A stretch of 64,000 nt of DNA, from contig JAHCKM010000001.1 in assembly GCA_026125795.1 (NCBI GenBank), forward strand, positions 930,001 through 994,000, read 5' to 3'. The first letter of the stretch is position 1. Each line of letters starts with the position of its first letter. Made by a program: the position numbers and the translations under genes. The stretch is from Burkholderiaceae bacterium (GTDB lineage Bacteria; Pseudomonadota; Gammaproteobacteria; Burkholderiales; Burkholderiaceae_C). Of the stretch, positions 52,970 through 61,497 are shown piece by piece. The notes under the pieces were generated by a model. It did not search any database. It saw only the letters and a list, made by a program, of their open reading frames with translations, and had not been told where the DNA came from.

Positions 52970-54849
52970 CAGGCCGTCCCGCCGCCGTAGATCAGCTCGA
53001 TTTCCTTGGCGAACTTCTTGCCGATCGCGCTGCGGCGCACCTTCTGCGTGGCGGTCAGTTCGCCGTCGTCGTGGTCCAGTTCCTTCTCGAGGATGACGAA
53101 CTTGCGGATGTTCTCGACCCGCGCGAAGAGCTTGTTGACGCGCCGCACCTCGGCGTCCACCAGTTCGCGCACGTCGGCGAGCTGCGCCAGGCTGCGGTAG
53201 GTGGTGTAGGCCAGGCGCTTGTCCTGCGCCCATTTGCCCACCGTCTCGTAGTCCACCTGGATCAGCGCCGACAGGAAATGACGGCCGTCGCCCAGCACGA
53301 TGGCTTCGCGGATGTAGATGCTGTCCTTGAGCGCGTTCTCGATCTCCGAGGGCGAGATGTTCTTGCCGCCGCTGGTGATGATGATCGCCTTCTTGCGGTC
53401 GACGATCATCAGCTCGCCGTTGGGCGCCAGCGCGACCACGTCGCCGGTGTGCAGCCAGCCGTCCTGCACGGTGAGGGCGGTGGCGCTGCCGTCGTGGATG
53501 TAGCCCTTGAAGACGGCCGGGTGCTTGACGATGAGTTCGCCGTCCTCGGCGATCTTCCAGTTCAGGCCCTCGATCGGCGTGCCGGTGGCGCCCAGACGCG
53601 CGGCCCCGGCATGCTGGTGGAAGATCACGCCGCCCGACTCGGTCATGCCGTAGACCTGGTACACGGGCAGACCGAGGATGCGGAAGAACTTGAGCACCTC
53701 GGGCGAAACGCTCGCGCCGCCGCAGAAGCCGCAGCGCATGCGGTCCAGGCCGGTGAACTTCTGCAGGTTGCGGAACATCAGCAGCCAGAGCACGAGAAAG
53801 TGCAGGCGCTCGGCGAAGCTGCGTTCGCCGCCGCGTTGCTCGACGCGCTCGAACAGCGCCTTGCCCGAGGCGTAGCAGCGCTCGAAGGCCCAGCGCTGGA
53901 AGCGGGTGGCGTCCTGCATGCGCATTACGATGCCCTGCTGCAGCTTCTCCCAGATGCGGGGCACGCCGAGGAACACGGTGGGCGCGATCTCGCGCAGGTT
54001 GATCTGCACCGTGTCGATGGACTCGGCGTAGTTGACGACGCCGCCGGTCATCATGTGCATCACGGTGGAGAAGGCGCGCTCGGCCACGTGGCACAGCGGC
54101 AGGTAGCACACCACCGCGGTGTTCGTGCGGTCGAGCCCGAAGTGGCGGCGCAGCTTGTCGGTGGTGACGAGCAGGTTGCGGTGCGACAGCATCGCGCCCT
54201 TGGGCGGCCCGGTTGTGCCGGAGGTGTACACCAGCATGCAGGTGTCGTCGGGTTGCGTCGCCGCGATGCCGTCGTCGAAGGCGCGCGCCTGCGCGGGCGA
54301 CGCCGCGGCATGGCGGTCACCCAGCTCGAGGACCTCGTCGAAGGAGAGCAGCCTGTCGCGCGGGTAGTTGCGCATGCCCTTCATGTCGACCGCGATGATC
54401 TTCGCGACCTCGGGCAGCCCGACCTCGTGCCTGGCCATCGCGTCGAGCACCTTGTCGACCTGCTCCTGGTCGCCGCAGACGACGAAGCGGCTGTTCGAGT
54501 GGTGGACGATGTACTGGAGTTCGGGCCAGGGGTTGGTCGGGTAGATGCCCACCGTCACGCCGCCGATCGCCTGCGTGGCGAGGTCGGCGTACATCCACTC
54601 GGGCGTGTCCTCGCTGGCGATGGCCAGCCGCTCGCCACGGCGGAAGCCGAGGTGCAGCAGGCCGAGTGCGAAGCGCCGGGCCGTGTCGTGGTACTGCCGC
54701 CAGCTCACGCGGTTCCAGATGCCGAGGTCCTTCTCGCGCAAGGCCAGCGCGTCGGGCGTGGCCCGCGCCCAGTGCCGCAGCAGCCGGGGAAGGGTGTGCT
54801 CGCCGGCGTTCAGCGCCGCATCGAGGGCGGGGTCGGGTTGCGTGCTCAC
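52969..54849 (-). CDS. Long-chain-type acyl-CoA synthetase embedded in the second importer operon
   Basis: 626 residues. P-loop 'LVYTSGTTGPPKGAMLSH' near residue 205, 'QVYGMTESGGVIFHQHAG', 'LHTGDVVALAPNGELMIVDR', 'ITSGGKNISPSEIENAL' and C-terminal 'DDGELTATQKVRRSAIGKKF'. Standard motifs, so active. Located between livG and livH with overlapping junctions at both ends. Together with the matching gene at 22392 this makes a conserved importer-plus-ligase cassette. Confidence 0.92.
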   Translation of the reverse strand: MSTQPDPALDAALNAGEHTLPRLLRHWARATPDALALREKDLGIWNRVSWRQYHDTARRFALGLLHLGFRRGERLAIASEDTPEWMYADLATQAIGGVTVGIYPTNPWPELQYIVHHSNSRFVVCGDQEQVDKVLDAMARHEVGLPEVAKIIAVDMKGMRNYPRDRLLSFDEVLELGDRHAAASPAQARAFDDGIAATQPDDTCMLVYTSGTTGPPKGAMLSHRNLLVTTDKLRRHFGLDRTNTAVVCYLPLCHVAERAFSTVMHMMTGGVVNYAESIDTVQINLREIAPTVFLGVPRIWEKLQQGIVMRMQDATRFQRWAFERCYASGKALFERVEQRGGERSFAERLHFLVLWLLMFRNLQKFTGLDRMRCGFCGGASVSPEVLKFFRILGLPVYQVYGMTESGGVIFHQHAGAARLGATGTPIEGLNWKIAEDGELIVKHPAVFKGYIHDGSATALTVQDGWLHTGDVVALAPNGELMIVDRKKAIIITSGGKNISPSEIENALKDSIYIREAIVLGDGRHFLSALIQVDYETVGKWAQDKRLAYTTYRSLAQLADVRELVDAEVRRVNKLFARVENIRKFVILEKELDHDDGELTATQKVRRSAIGKKFAKEIELIYGGGTA

Positions 54850-55628
54850 GCGGCCTTCGCTCCGCCCAGGTAGGCGTCGATCACGGCCGGGTCGGCCGAG
54901 ACGTCGGCGGGCGTGCCTTCGGCGATCTTGCGGCCGAAGTTGAGCACGCAGATGCGGTCCGAGATGTCCATCACGATGCCCATGTCGTGTTCGACCATCA
55001 GCACGGTGATGCCGAGCTCGTCGCGGATGTCGAGCACGAAGCGCGCGATGTCCTCGGTCTCCTCGGTGTTCATGCCCGATACCATCTCGTCGAGCAGCAG
55101 CAGCTTGGGCTCGGTGGCCAGCGCGCGGCCGAGCTCGACGCGCTTCTGCATCCCGTAGGACAGCGCGCCCACCGGCATGTCGCGGATGTCCTCGATCTCG
55201 AGGAAGTCGATGATCTCCTCGACCTTGCGCCGGTGCTGCAACTCCTCGCGCCGCGCGCGGCCGAAGAACCAGGCGGCATCGAAGACGTTGCTGCGCATGT
55301 GGCAGTGGCGCCCGACGAGCAGGTTCTGCACCACCGTGGCGTGCTTGAAGACCGCCAGGTTCTGGAACGTGCGGCCGATGCCGAGGGCGGCCATGCGGTG
55401 CGCCGGCGTGGCCGTGATCGGGCGGCCGTCGAAGTGCACCGTGCCGCCGCTCGGCGGCACGACCCCGCTGATCATGTTGAAGGTGGTGGTCTTGCCCGCG
55501 CCGTTGGGCCCGATCAGCGAGTAGATCTCGCCGCGCCGCACATGGAAGCCGACGCCGGCGACGGCCTCCACGCCGCCGAAGCGCTTGGTGAGGTTCTCGA
55601 CCTTCAGCAGGGCGTGGTCTTGGTGCAT
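54846..55628 (-). CDS. livG: ABC importer ATPase (LivG)
   Basis: 260 residues from ATG 55628. 'LTKRFGGVEAVAGVGFHVRR', Walker A 'IGPNGAGKTTTFNMISG', 'GRTFQNLAVFKHATVVQNLL', signature 'LSYGMQKRVELGRAL', Walker B 'LLLLDEMVSGMNTEETED'. Walker B is followed by Glu-Met-Val rather than Glu-Pro-x. 8 bases after livF, 4-base overlap with the ligase. Confidence 0.93.
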   Translation of the reverse strand: MHQDHALLKVENLTKRFGGVEAVAGVGFHVRRGEIYSLIGPNGAGKTTTFNMISGVVPPSGGTVHFDGRPITATPAHRMAALGIGRTFQNLAVFKHATVVQNLLVGRHCHMRSNVFDAAWFFGRARREELQHRRKVEEIIDFLEIEDIRDMPVGALSYGMQKRVELGRALATEPKLLLLDEMVSGMNTEETEDIARFVLDIRDELGITVLMVEHDMGIVMDISDRICVLNFGRKIAEGTPADVSADPAVIDAYLGGAKAA

Positions 55629-55636
55629 CGCGACGC

Positions 55637-56428
55637 TCAGGACAGCCAGCGCTTGCGGCGCTTGTAGTGCTTGACCTCGCGCATGTTCTTGCGCGAGCCG
55701 CCTTCGCCGAAGCCGAGATAGAACTCGCGCACGTCCTCGTTGCGCAGCAGCGCCGGCGCGGGGCCGTCGAGCACGATGCGGCCGTTCTCCATGATGTAGC
55801 CGTCGTCGGCGACGCTCAGCGCCATCTGCGCGTTCTGTTCGACGAGCAGGATGCTGACTCCCTCCTGGCGGCACAGGCGGGTCACGATGCCGAAGATCTC
55901 CTCGCAGATCTGCGGTGCCAAGCCGAGCGTGGGCTCGTCGAGCATCAGCAGCTTCGGGCTCGACATCAGCGCGCGTCCGATCGCCACCATCTGCTGTTCG
56001 CCGCCGGAAAGGTAGCCCGAGACGGTCGCGCGTTTGGCGGTCAGGCGCGGAAACATGTCGTAGACGCGCGCCAGGCCGCGACGCGACTCGGCCAGGCTGC
56101 GCGTGTAGCCGCCCATCAGCAGGTTTTCCTCGACGGTGAGCTGGTCGAACAGGCGCCGCCCCTCGGGAACCATGACGATGCCGGCGCGGACGATGCGGTC
56201 CGGCGTCATGCCGCGCAGCGGCCGGCCCTCGAAGCTGATGTCGCCCCCCTTGACTTCGCCGTCCTCCGGGTAGAGCACGCCGCTGATCGCCTTCAGCGTG
56301 GTTGATTTGCCCGCGCCGTTCGCGCCGAGCAGCGCGACGATGCGGCCGCTCGCCAGAGACAGCGACGCTTCGCGCACGGCTTCGATCGTGTTGTCGTAGA
56401 CGATCTGAACGTTGGTCAGGTTCAGCAT
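55637..56428 (-). CDS. livF: ABC importer ATPase (LivF)
   Basis: 263 residues from ATG 56428. '[18 protein letters not shown]', 'VPEGRRLFDQLTVEENLLMG', '[16 protein letters not shown]', 'LLMLDEPTLGLAPQICEEIF'. The C-terminal tail '[11 protein letters not shown]' to 'REVKHYKRRKRWLS' repeats that of the LivF at 18244, absent from amino-acid LivF proteins I know. First gene of the second importer operon, with a candidate operator 58 bases upstream. Confidence 0.93.
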   Translation of the reverse strand: MLNLTNVQIVYDNTIEAVREASLSLASGRIVALLGANGAGKSTTLKAISGVLYPEDGEVKGGDISFEGRPLRGMTPDRIVRAGIVMVPEGRRLFDQLTVEENLLMGGYTRSLAESRRGLARVYDMFPRLTAKRATVSGYLSGGEQQMVAIGRALMSSPKLLMLDEPTLGLAPQICEEIFGIVTRLCRQEGVSILLVEQNAQMALSVADDGYIMENGRIVLDGPAPALLRNEDVREFYLGFGEGGSRKNMREVKHYKRRKRWLS

Positions 56429-56486
56429 GGACGAGGGCGGAAGCGGCCGTGCAGGATCGAAGGGCGGACCGGGGACGGGCGCTAAT

Positions 56487-56500
56487 CTAACGACCGTTAG
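56487..56500. promoter_or_regulatory. Perfect 14-bp palindrome, likely TetR operator
   Basis: CTAACGACCGTTAG is a perfect inverted repeat (CTAACG-AC-CGTTAG) 58 bases upstream of the livF start, between the badI terminator and the importer operon. It is the best copy of a motif also present at 29341, 47852, 58253 and 62551. Confidence 0.6.
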
Positions 56501-56559
56501 GGTCGCTGGCAATCGAGAGGTAACCCTTGCGCCGGCCGTTGGCCGACGCCAAAGGCAAA

Positions 56560-56583
56560 GGGCCCGCCGCGAATGGCGAGCCC
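56560..56583 (-). terminator. Rho-independent-like terminator after badI
   Basis: On the minus strand GGGCTCGCC and GGCGGGCCC (9-bp stem with one G-T wobble, 6-base loop) are followed by TTTGCCTTTGG. It lies 16 bases beyond the badI stop and separates badHI from the second importer operon. Confidence 0.55.
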
Positions 56584-56598
56584 TTCGTCGCCGGATCG

Positions 56599-57384
56599 CT
56601 ACTTCGCGAAGTTCTGGCGGAAGTCCGGCTTGCGCTTCTCGAGAAACGCGCGCACGCCTTCCTTCGACTCGGCGGTTTCGTAGTAGAGGCTGAGAGCCTG
56701 CATGCCCAGGCTGCCGATGCCGCGGATGTGCTCGGTGGACGCGTTGAACGAGCGCTTGGCGATCGCGATCGCGGTCGGGCTCTTCTCGACCAGTTCGCGG
56801 CCCCACTTGGCGACCTCGGCGTCGAGCTGGTCGTGCGGCACCACCACGTTGCACAGGCCCATCGCCAGCGCCTCCTGCGCGTTGTAGCGCCGGCACATAT
56901 ACCAGATCTCGCGCGCCTTCTTCTCGCCCACCACCGCGGCGAGGTAGGCCGTGCCCCAGCCCGGATCGACCGACCCGACCTTCGGCCCTACCTGGCCGAA
57001 CACCGCCTTGTCGGAGGCAATGGTCATGTCGCACAGCGTCGCGAGCACGTTGCCGCCGCCGATGGCGTAGCCCTGCACGCGCGCGATCACCGGCTTGGGT
57101 ACATCCCGAATGACACTGTGCAGCTCCTCGATCGGCAGGCCGGCCGTGCCGCGGCCGTCGTACTGGCCCGAGTGTGCGGACTGGTCGCCGCCGGTGCAGA
57201 ACGCGCGGTCGCCCGTGCCGGTGAGCACGATGGCGGCGATGTTCTTGTCCCAGCCGGCCTTCAGCATGGCCTGCAGCATCTCCTCCACGGTCTGGCCGCG
57301 GAAGGCGTTCATGACGCTCGGGCGGTTGATCGCGATCGTCGCGATCTGGTCGCGCTCCTCGTAGACGATGTCGGTGTAGTTCAC
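56599..57384 (-). CDS. badI: 2-ketocyclohexanecarboxyl-CoA hydrolase (BadI)
   Basis: 261 residues, strikingly close to BadI of Rhodopseudomonas palustris as I recall it: 'TGDRAFCTGGDQSAH', 'IRDVPKPVIARVQGYAIGGG', 'AVFGQVGPKVGSVDPGWG', 'REIWYMCRRYNAQEAL', 'TAIAIAKRSFN' and tail 'FLEKRKPDF'. Catalytic Ser138 and Asp140 (SVDP loop) are present. BadI hydrolyses the ring of 2-ketocyclohexanecarboxyl-CoA to pimelyl-CoA. The adjacent SDR would make the ketone. Substrate here may be a substituted ring. Followed by a terminator. Confidence 0.92.
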   Translation of the reverse strand: MNYTDIVYEERDQIATIAINRPSVMNAFRGQTVEEMLQAMLKAGWDKNIAAIVLTGTGDRAFCTGGDQSAHSGQYDGRGTAGLPIEELHSVIRDVPKPVIARVQGYAIGGGNVLATLCDMTIASDKAVFGQVGPKVGSVDPGWGTAYLAAVVGEKKAREIWYMCRRYNAQEALAMGLCNVVVPHDQLDAEVAKWGRELVEKSPTAIAIAKRSFNASTEHIRGIGSLGMQALSLYYETAESKEGVRAFLEKRKPDFRQNFAK

Positions 57385-57394
57385 GCGTCCGCCC

Positions 57395-58189
57395 TCAGCC
57401 GATCATGCTGTAGCCGCCGGAGACCGACAGCACCTGGCCGGTCACGTGGCCCGCCTTGCCCGAGGCGAGGAAGACCACCGCGTTCGCGATGTCCTGCGGC
57501 CGGCCCACCTTGCGCAGCGGCAGCGCCTTGGCCACCTTCTCGAGCTGCTCGGGCGTGAACATGCTGTCGGCGTTGGTCCACATGCTGCTGCCGCCGACCT
57601 CGTCGCTCGTCGCCGGGATGGTGACGCCGGGGCAGACCACGTTGCAGCGGATGCCGTAGCGGCCGTTCTCCCTGGCGATGGTCTTCATGAAGCTGTTGAT
57701 CGCCGCCTTGACGCCGCCGTAGACGGCCTCGCGCGGCTCGCCCTGGCGGCTCGCGTCGGAACTGATCGAGACGATCGCGCCGCCGTTCTGCTTGATCATC
57801 GTGTCGAGCGCCGTCTTGGTGCAGTTGAGCACGCCGACGTAGTTGATGTCGATCACCTTGCGCCAGAAGTCGGGAGTCGTCTGGGTGAAGAACATCAGGT
57901 TGTCCCAGCCGACGTTGTTGACGAGCACGTCGACGCGGCCGTGCTTGTCGGTCGCGGCCTTGAACATCGCCTGCACCTGCTCGAGGTTGGTCACGTCGGT
58001 CTTGACCACCTGGACCGACGCTGCGCCGAGCTTCCTGGCGAACTCGGCGGTCTTCTCGGCCTGCGCCGTGTCGATGTCGCCGACCGTGATGTGCGCACCT
58101 TCGCCGGCGAAGGCCAGCACGATCGCACGGCCGATGTTCGAGCCGCCGCCGGTGACGACCACCGACTTGTTCTTCAGTTCCAGATCCAT
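57395..58189 (-). CDS. badH: SDR dehydrogenase, 2-hydroxycyclohexanecarboxyl-CoA dehydrogenase-like (BadH)
   Basis: 264 residues from ATG 58189. 'VVVTGGGSNIGRAIVLAF' (cofactor motif 13-20), Asp38 in 'TVGDIDTAQ' for NAD, 'NNVGWDNLMFFTQT', catalytic Ser143, Tyr157 and Lys161 ('AVYGGVKAAI'), and 'HVTGQVLSVSGGYSMIG'. The residue pattern and the position directly before badI match the badH-badI order of cyclohexanecarboxylate degradation. It oxidises a 2-hydroxy ring CoA ester to the beta-keto form. A candidate operator lies 63 bases upstream, so badHI probably has its own promoter. Confidence 0.85.
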   Translation of the reverse strand: MDLELKNKSVVVTGGGSNIGRAIVLAFAGEGAHITVGDIDTAQAEKTAEFARKLGAASVQVVKTDVTNLEQVQAMFKAATDKHGRVDVLVNNVGWDNLMFFTQTTPDFWRKVIDINYVGVLNCTKTALDTMIKQNGGAIVSISSDASRQGEPREAVYGGVKAAINSFMKTIARENGRYGIRCNVVCPGVTIPATSDEVGGSSMWTNADSMFTPEQLEKVAKALPLRKVGRPQDIANAVVFLASGKAGHVTGQVLSVSGGYSMIG

Positions 58190-58251
58190 CGAGAAGTTCC
58201 TTTCGTCGGAGGTCGCAGGCCTCGGCGAGGCCACCGCCTGCAGTATAGCTG

Positions 58252-58569
58252 TCAAACGGTAGTTAGAGCCGCGGGCGTCGACTTCCGGCCCAATCCTTCG
58301 GCCTCGCGGTAGGCCGAGCGAACCTGCGGATCGGGGCTGCGGTCGGCTTGCTCGCGGCAGTACAGCCAGTGCTCGGACGGAACGTCTGCCTGCACGCGCA
58401 CGGCACAGAGCAGCCGCTGCAGCGCGAGCCGGCGATGACCCATCGCCACGCTGCGGCCGAGCAGCAGCAGGGCCGACGCGCGCGCCGCCTCCAGCGCATC
58501 GCCGCCGGCCTGCGTGCGGCCGGCAGCGGCCACGGCGCGCTTCCAGGCGCGTGTGTCGGGGCGTGCCAC
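58252..58569 (-). CDS. Small protein of unknown function after the MeaB-thioesterase gene
   Basis: 105 residues from GTG 58569, one base after the stop of the fusion gene. Rich in Ala and Arg, no membrane segment and no motif I recognise; a helical stretch 'RASALLLLGRSVAMGHRRLA' is followed by 'SEHWLYCREQADRSPDPQVR'. Tight spacing supports translation, but GC bias makes chance frames common here. Its 3' end overlaps the candidate operator of badHI. Confidence 0.45.
   Translation of the reverse strand: MARPDTRAWKRAVAAAGRTQAGGDALEAARASALLLLGRSVAMGHRRLALQRLLCAVRVQADVPSEHWLYCREQADRSPDPQVRSAYREAEGLGRKSTPAALTTV
58253..58266. promoter_or_regulatory. Candidate TetR operator upstream of badH-badI
   Basis: Minus strand CTAACTACCGTTTG matches the perfect palindrome at 56487 in 11 of 14 positions and lies 63 bases before the badH start. 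It suggests that badHI is controlled together with the mutase operon. Confidence 0.5.
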
Positions 58570-58570
58570 G

Positions 58571-59806
58571 TCAGCGGACGGGGGGAAGCTGGTTCGAGGC
58601 TTCGGCGGCGCTGCCCTCGGGGCCGCCGAGCACGGGGCGCCCGGTCAGGTAGACCGTTCCCGACAGGCTGGCCACATGCTCGCCACCGACCTCCCGGCGC
58701 ACGTCGACGCGGTAGACCGCGAGCTTGCGCGAACGCGACACCTCGCTCGCCCGCGCCTCCAGCCATTCGCCCTCCACCGCTCCGGCGGAAATGCTGATGT
58801 TGCCGTCGACCAGCGCCGCGATCGCGCCGTGCGAGTTGCAAGCCAGGCCCAGGGCCATGTCGGCCAGCGAGAAGATCGCGCCGCCGTGACAGCGGCCGTT
58901 GAAGTTCAGGTGCTGCGGACCCACGCGCATGCGCACCGCCGCGCTGCCGGCGCTGCCGTCGACGAGTTCCAGGCCCATGTGGCGGCCGTAGGCGTCGCCG
59001 GCAAGCGCGCGGCGGACCAGTTGCACTGCGGCGCGGTCGGCGGCGGTCGCCGCGGTCCGCGTGCCGCGCGCCTGGCGTTGCTCGAGCCAGTCGCACAGTT
59101 CGTCCAGCCCGCTGCCGGTGGTGGCGACCGTGCGCAGCACCGGCGGGCGCGGCGCGTCGCCGCGGCGCAGCTTCAGCATCGCCAGCAGTTCGCGTTCGGT
59201 GCGCTGGGCGTCCGGAAGGTCGGCCTTGCTCACGACGAACGCGTCGGCGATCTCGAGGATGCCGGCCTTGATGGCCTGGATGTCGTCGCCCAGCCCGGGC
59301 GGGCAGACGACCAGCCGCGTGTCGGCGATCCGCGTGATCTCGACCTCCGACTGCCCGGCGCCGACGGTTTCGACGATCACGGTGTGGAAGCCCGCCACGT
59401 CGAGCAGGTCGACGACATCGCCGGCCGAGCGCGCGAGCCCGCCCAGGTGCCCGCGCGAAGCCATCGAGCGGATGAACACGTTCGGGTCGGACTGCTGCAG
59501 GCCCATGCGGACGCGGTCGCCCAGCACGGCGCCGCCGGTGATCGGGCTCGAGGGATCGATCGCCACGACGGCGACGGTGCGGCCGCGCGCGCGCAGGGCG
59601 CCGATCAGCCCCGCCACGAGGGTCGACTTGCCGCCGCCGGGCGGCCCGGTGACGCCGATCACGTGCGCCGCGCCGACGTGCGCCGCGACTTCGGCGCGGA
59701 CCGCCGCGGCGCCGTCGCTGTCGTTCTCGAGCGTGGTGATCGCGCGCCCGAGGCTGCGCCGGTCGCCCGTGCGCAGCCGTTCGAGCCAGCCGGCCGGCGC
59801 GTTCAT
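58571..59806 (-). CDS. MeaB-like mutase chaperone GTPase fused to a hotdog thioesterase
   Basis: 411 residues. Residues 1-285 are a MeaB/ArgK G3E GTPase: P-loop 'GVTGPPGGGKSTL' (51-63), 'AIDPSSPITGGAVLGDRVRM', 'VIVETVGAGQSEVEI', 'VVSKADLPDA'. Residues about 290-400 are a PaaI-type hotdog: 'QHLNFNGRCHGGAIFSLADM' and 'SISAGAVEGEWLEARASEVS'. MeaB loads and protects B12-dependent mutases. The thioesterase could discharge stalled or wrong CoA esters. Its ATG shares a base with the mutase stop (TGATG). A MeaB-thioesterase fusion beside 2-hydroxyisobutyryl-CoA mutase is something I recall (MeaH) but cannot verify. Confidence 0.9.
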   Translation of the reverse strand: MNAPAGWLERLRTGDRRSLGRAITTLENDSDGAAAVRAEVAAHVGAAHVIGVTGPPGGGKSTLVAGLIGALRARGRTVAVVAIDPSSPITGGAVLGDRVRMGLQQSDPNVFIRSMASRGHLGGLARSAGDVVDLLDVAGFHTVIVETVGAGQSEVEITRIADTRLVVCPPGLGDDIQAIKAGILEIADAFVVSKADLPDAQRTERELLAMLKLRRGDAPRPPVLRTVATTGSGLDELCDWLEQRQARGTRTAATAADRAAVQLVRRALAGDAYGRHMGLELVDGSAGSAAVRMRVGPQHLNFNGRCHGGAIFSLADMALGLACNSHGAIAALVDGNISISAGAVEGEWLEARASEVSRSRKLAVYRVDVRREVGGEHVASLSGTVYLTGRPVLGGPEGSAAEASNQLPPVR

Positions 59807-61497
59807 CAGACCACGGCGAGCGGGTGGCCGAAGCCGAGCTCGCGCCGCAGCGTGCCGCAGATCTCGCCATGCGTCGCGCCCGCCTCGGCCGAGGCCACGA
59901 CCTGCGCGAACACGTTGCCGTCGTTCGACTGCGCCGCGCCCGCCAGCGCACCGAGCGCCCGCTCGACCGCGGCCGACGAACGCTCGGCCTTGAAGCGGCT
60001 CAGGCTCGCGACCTGGGCCTCCATGCGTGCGCGGTCCGGGTAGTCGAGGGCAGGGTAGTCGGCGGGGTCTTCGTCGACCCGGTACTTGTTGACGCCGACC
60101 ACGACCTCGTCGCCCGCATCGACGCGCTGCTGGAACGCCAGCGCCGAGTCGCCGATCATCTTCTGCACCAGCCCCTGCTCGACGGCGCGGTACATGCCGC
60201 CGGCCTCGTCGATGCGCGCGATGATGGCCTCGATCCTGCGCTCCATCGCGTCGGTCAGCGACTCGACGTAGTACGAGCCGCCGAGCGGGTCGATCACGTC
60301 CGTCAGGTGCGCTTCCTCGCGCAGGATGTTCTGCGTCGCCACCGCGATGCGCGCCGCCTCCGCGGTGGGGGTGGAGAACACCTCGTCGTAGCCGTCGGTG
60401 TGCAGCGACTGCAGGCCGCCGAAGATGCCGGCCATCGCCTGTGCGGTGACGCGTGCGACGTTGTTCAGCGGCTGCTGGCGCGTCAGGTCCACGCCCGAGG
60501 TCTGGCCGTGGAACTTGAAGCGCCACGAACGCGGATCCTTCGCGCCCAGGCGCTCCCGGCACAGCTTGGCCCAGATGCGGCGGCCCGCGCGGAACTTCGC
60601 CACCTCCTCGAAGAAGCTGACCGAGATGTCGAAGAAGAAGGTGAAGCGCGGCAGGAAGCGGTCCGGGTCCATGCCGCGGGCGATGCAGTCTTCGGCGTAC
60701 TGCACCGCCGAGGCGAGCGTGAAGGCCATCGCTTCGGCCGGGGTGGCGCCGGCCTGCTGCATGTGCTGGCCGACTATCGACAGCGGGTTCCAGCCCGGCA
60801 GGTGTTCGTTGCAGAAGGCGATGTGATCGACCGCGATGCGCCGCGCGCCCTGCAGCGCGATGCGGAAGAACATGTGGTTGGCGACGAAGTGCGAGATGCA
60901 GTCGCTCTGGTTCGAGGTGCCGGTGATCTTCGTCCACGGCACGCCGCGGCGCCTGGCCACCGCGAGCTCGAAGGCGAGCAGCGTGAACGGCGAGGGGTCG
61001 TTCATCGCGGTCGAGAGTTCGCCGATCGGCACGCCGTCGAGCGCGCGCTCCATGTCGCCCACGTGGTTGATGACGGTGCCGCAGGTGCCCAGCAGTTCCA
61101 CCGGCACCTCGTCGGCGTCGTAGCCGCGGAACACCGAGTTGCAGGGGATCAGCGACAGCGCCGAGGCGCCGAGCGCGAGCATCTCTTTCACGCGGGCGTT
61201 GTAGTCCTCGGGAACGCCCAGGCCGATCAGCTGGCGCTGCGACCAGCTGCGGCCGCGGTACATGCTCGGGTAGATGCCGCGGGTGAACGGGTATTCGCCG
61301 GGAAAGCCGATGCTGGCGCCGAAGTGGGCACCCGACCAGTCGCGCGGCGTGTACAGCGGCTTGATCTCGATGCCCGAGCGGTTGCGCGGCACCGTCGCGC
61401 CGGGCGCGCCGGCGTCGAAGTCGCGCTGCCAGCGCGCCTGGGCGGCGGCGAGTTCGGCGTCGGCCAAATGGGCCAGCGGGGGAAGGGGCTTGTTCAT
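59806..61497 (-). CDS. B12-dependent acyl-CoA mutase, large subunit, atypical substrate pocket
   Basis: 563 residues, the length of isobutyryl/2-hydroxyisobutyryl-CoA mutase large subunits; TIM barrel only, with the B12 domain on the next gene. Family marks: '[20 protein letters not shown]', 'RGYDAD', '[20 protein letters not shown]' with the general-acid-type His245, '[14 protein letters not shown]', '[17 protein letters not shown]', '[17 protein letters not shown]', '[11 protein letters not shown]'. Hand alignment to remembered sequences gives Leu90 for MCM Tyr89, Asn207 for MCM Arg207, Gln244 for Tyr243, and 'IPCNSV' (117-122) in place of the near-invariant 'FDLPT/FDMPT' region. Probably a mutase with a new substrate; loss of activity is possible but operon context argues against it. 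Confidence 0.92.
   Translation of the reverse strand: MNKPLPPLAHLADAELAAAQARWQRDFDAGAPGATVPRNRSGIEIKPLYTPRDWSGAHFGASIGFPGEYPFTRGIYPSMYRGRSWSQRQLIGLGVPEDYNARVKEMLALGASALSLIPCNSVFRGYDADEVPVELLGTCGTVINHVGDMERALDGVPIGELSTAMNDPSPFTLLAFELAVARRRGVPWTKITGTSNQSDCISHFVANHMFFRIALQGARRIAVDHIAFCNEHLPGWNPLSIVGQHMQQAGATPAEAMAFTLASAVQYAEDCIARGMDPDRFLPRFTFFFDISVSFFEEVAKFRAGRRIWAKLCRERLGAKDPRSWRFKFHGQTSGVDLTRQQPLNNVARVTAQAMAGIFGGLQSLHTDGYDEVFSTPTAEAARIAVATQNILREEAHLTDVIDPLGGSYYVESLTDAMERRIEAIIARIDEAGGMYRAVEQGLVQKMIGDSALAFQQRVDAGDEVVVGVNKYRVDEDPADYPALDYPDRARMEAQVASLSRFKAERSSAAVERALGALAGAAQSNDGNVFAQVVASAEAGATHGEICGTLRRELGFGHPLAVV

Noticed and set aside
61000-61100. Arg220 of the mutase as the counterpart of MCM Arg207
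   Set aside because: Counting through the remembered MCM sequence places Arg207 in the EFMVR-NTYIYP segment, which aligns with Asn207 here; Arg220 matches an arginine common to all classes.
59806-61497. Ordinary methylmalonyl-CoA mutase for propionate metabolism
   Set aside because: Split subunits, altered pocket residues and absence of an epimerase or propionyl-CoA carboxylase nearby; the carboxylase here is of the methylcrotonyl/geranyl type.
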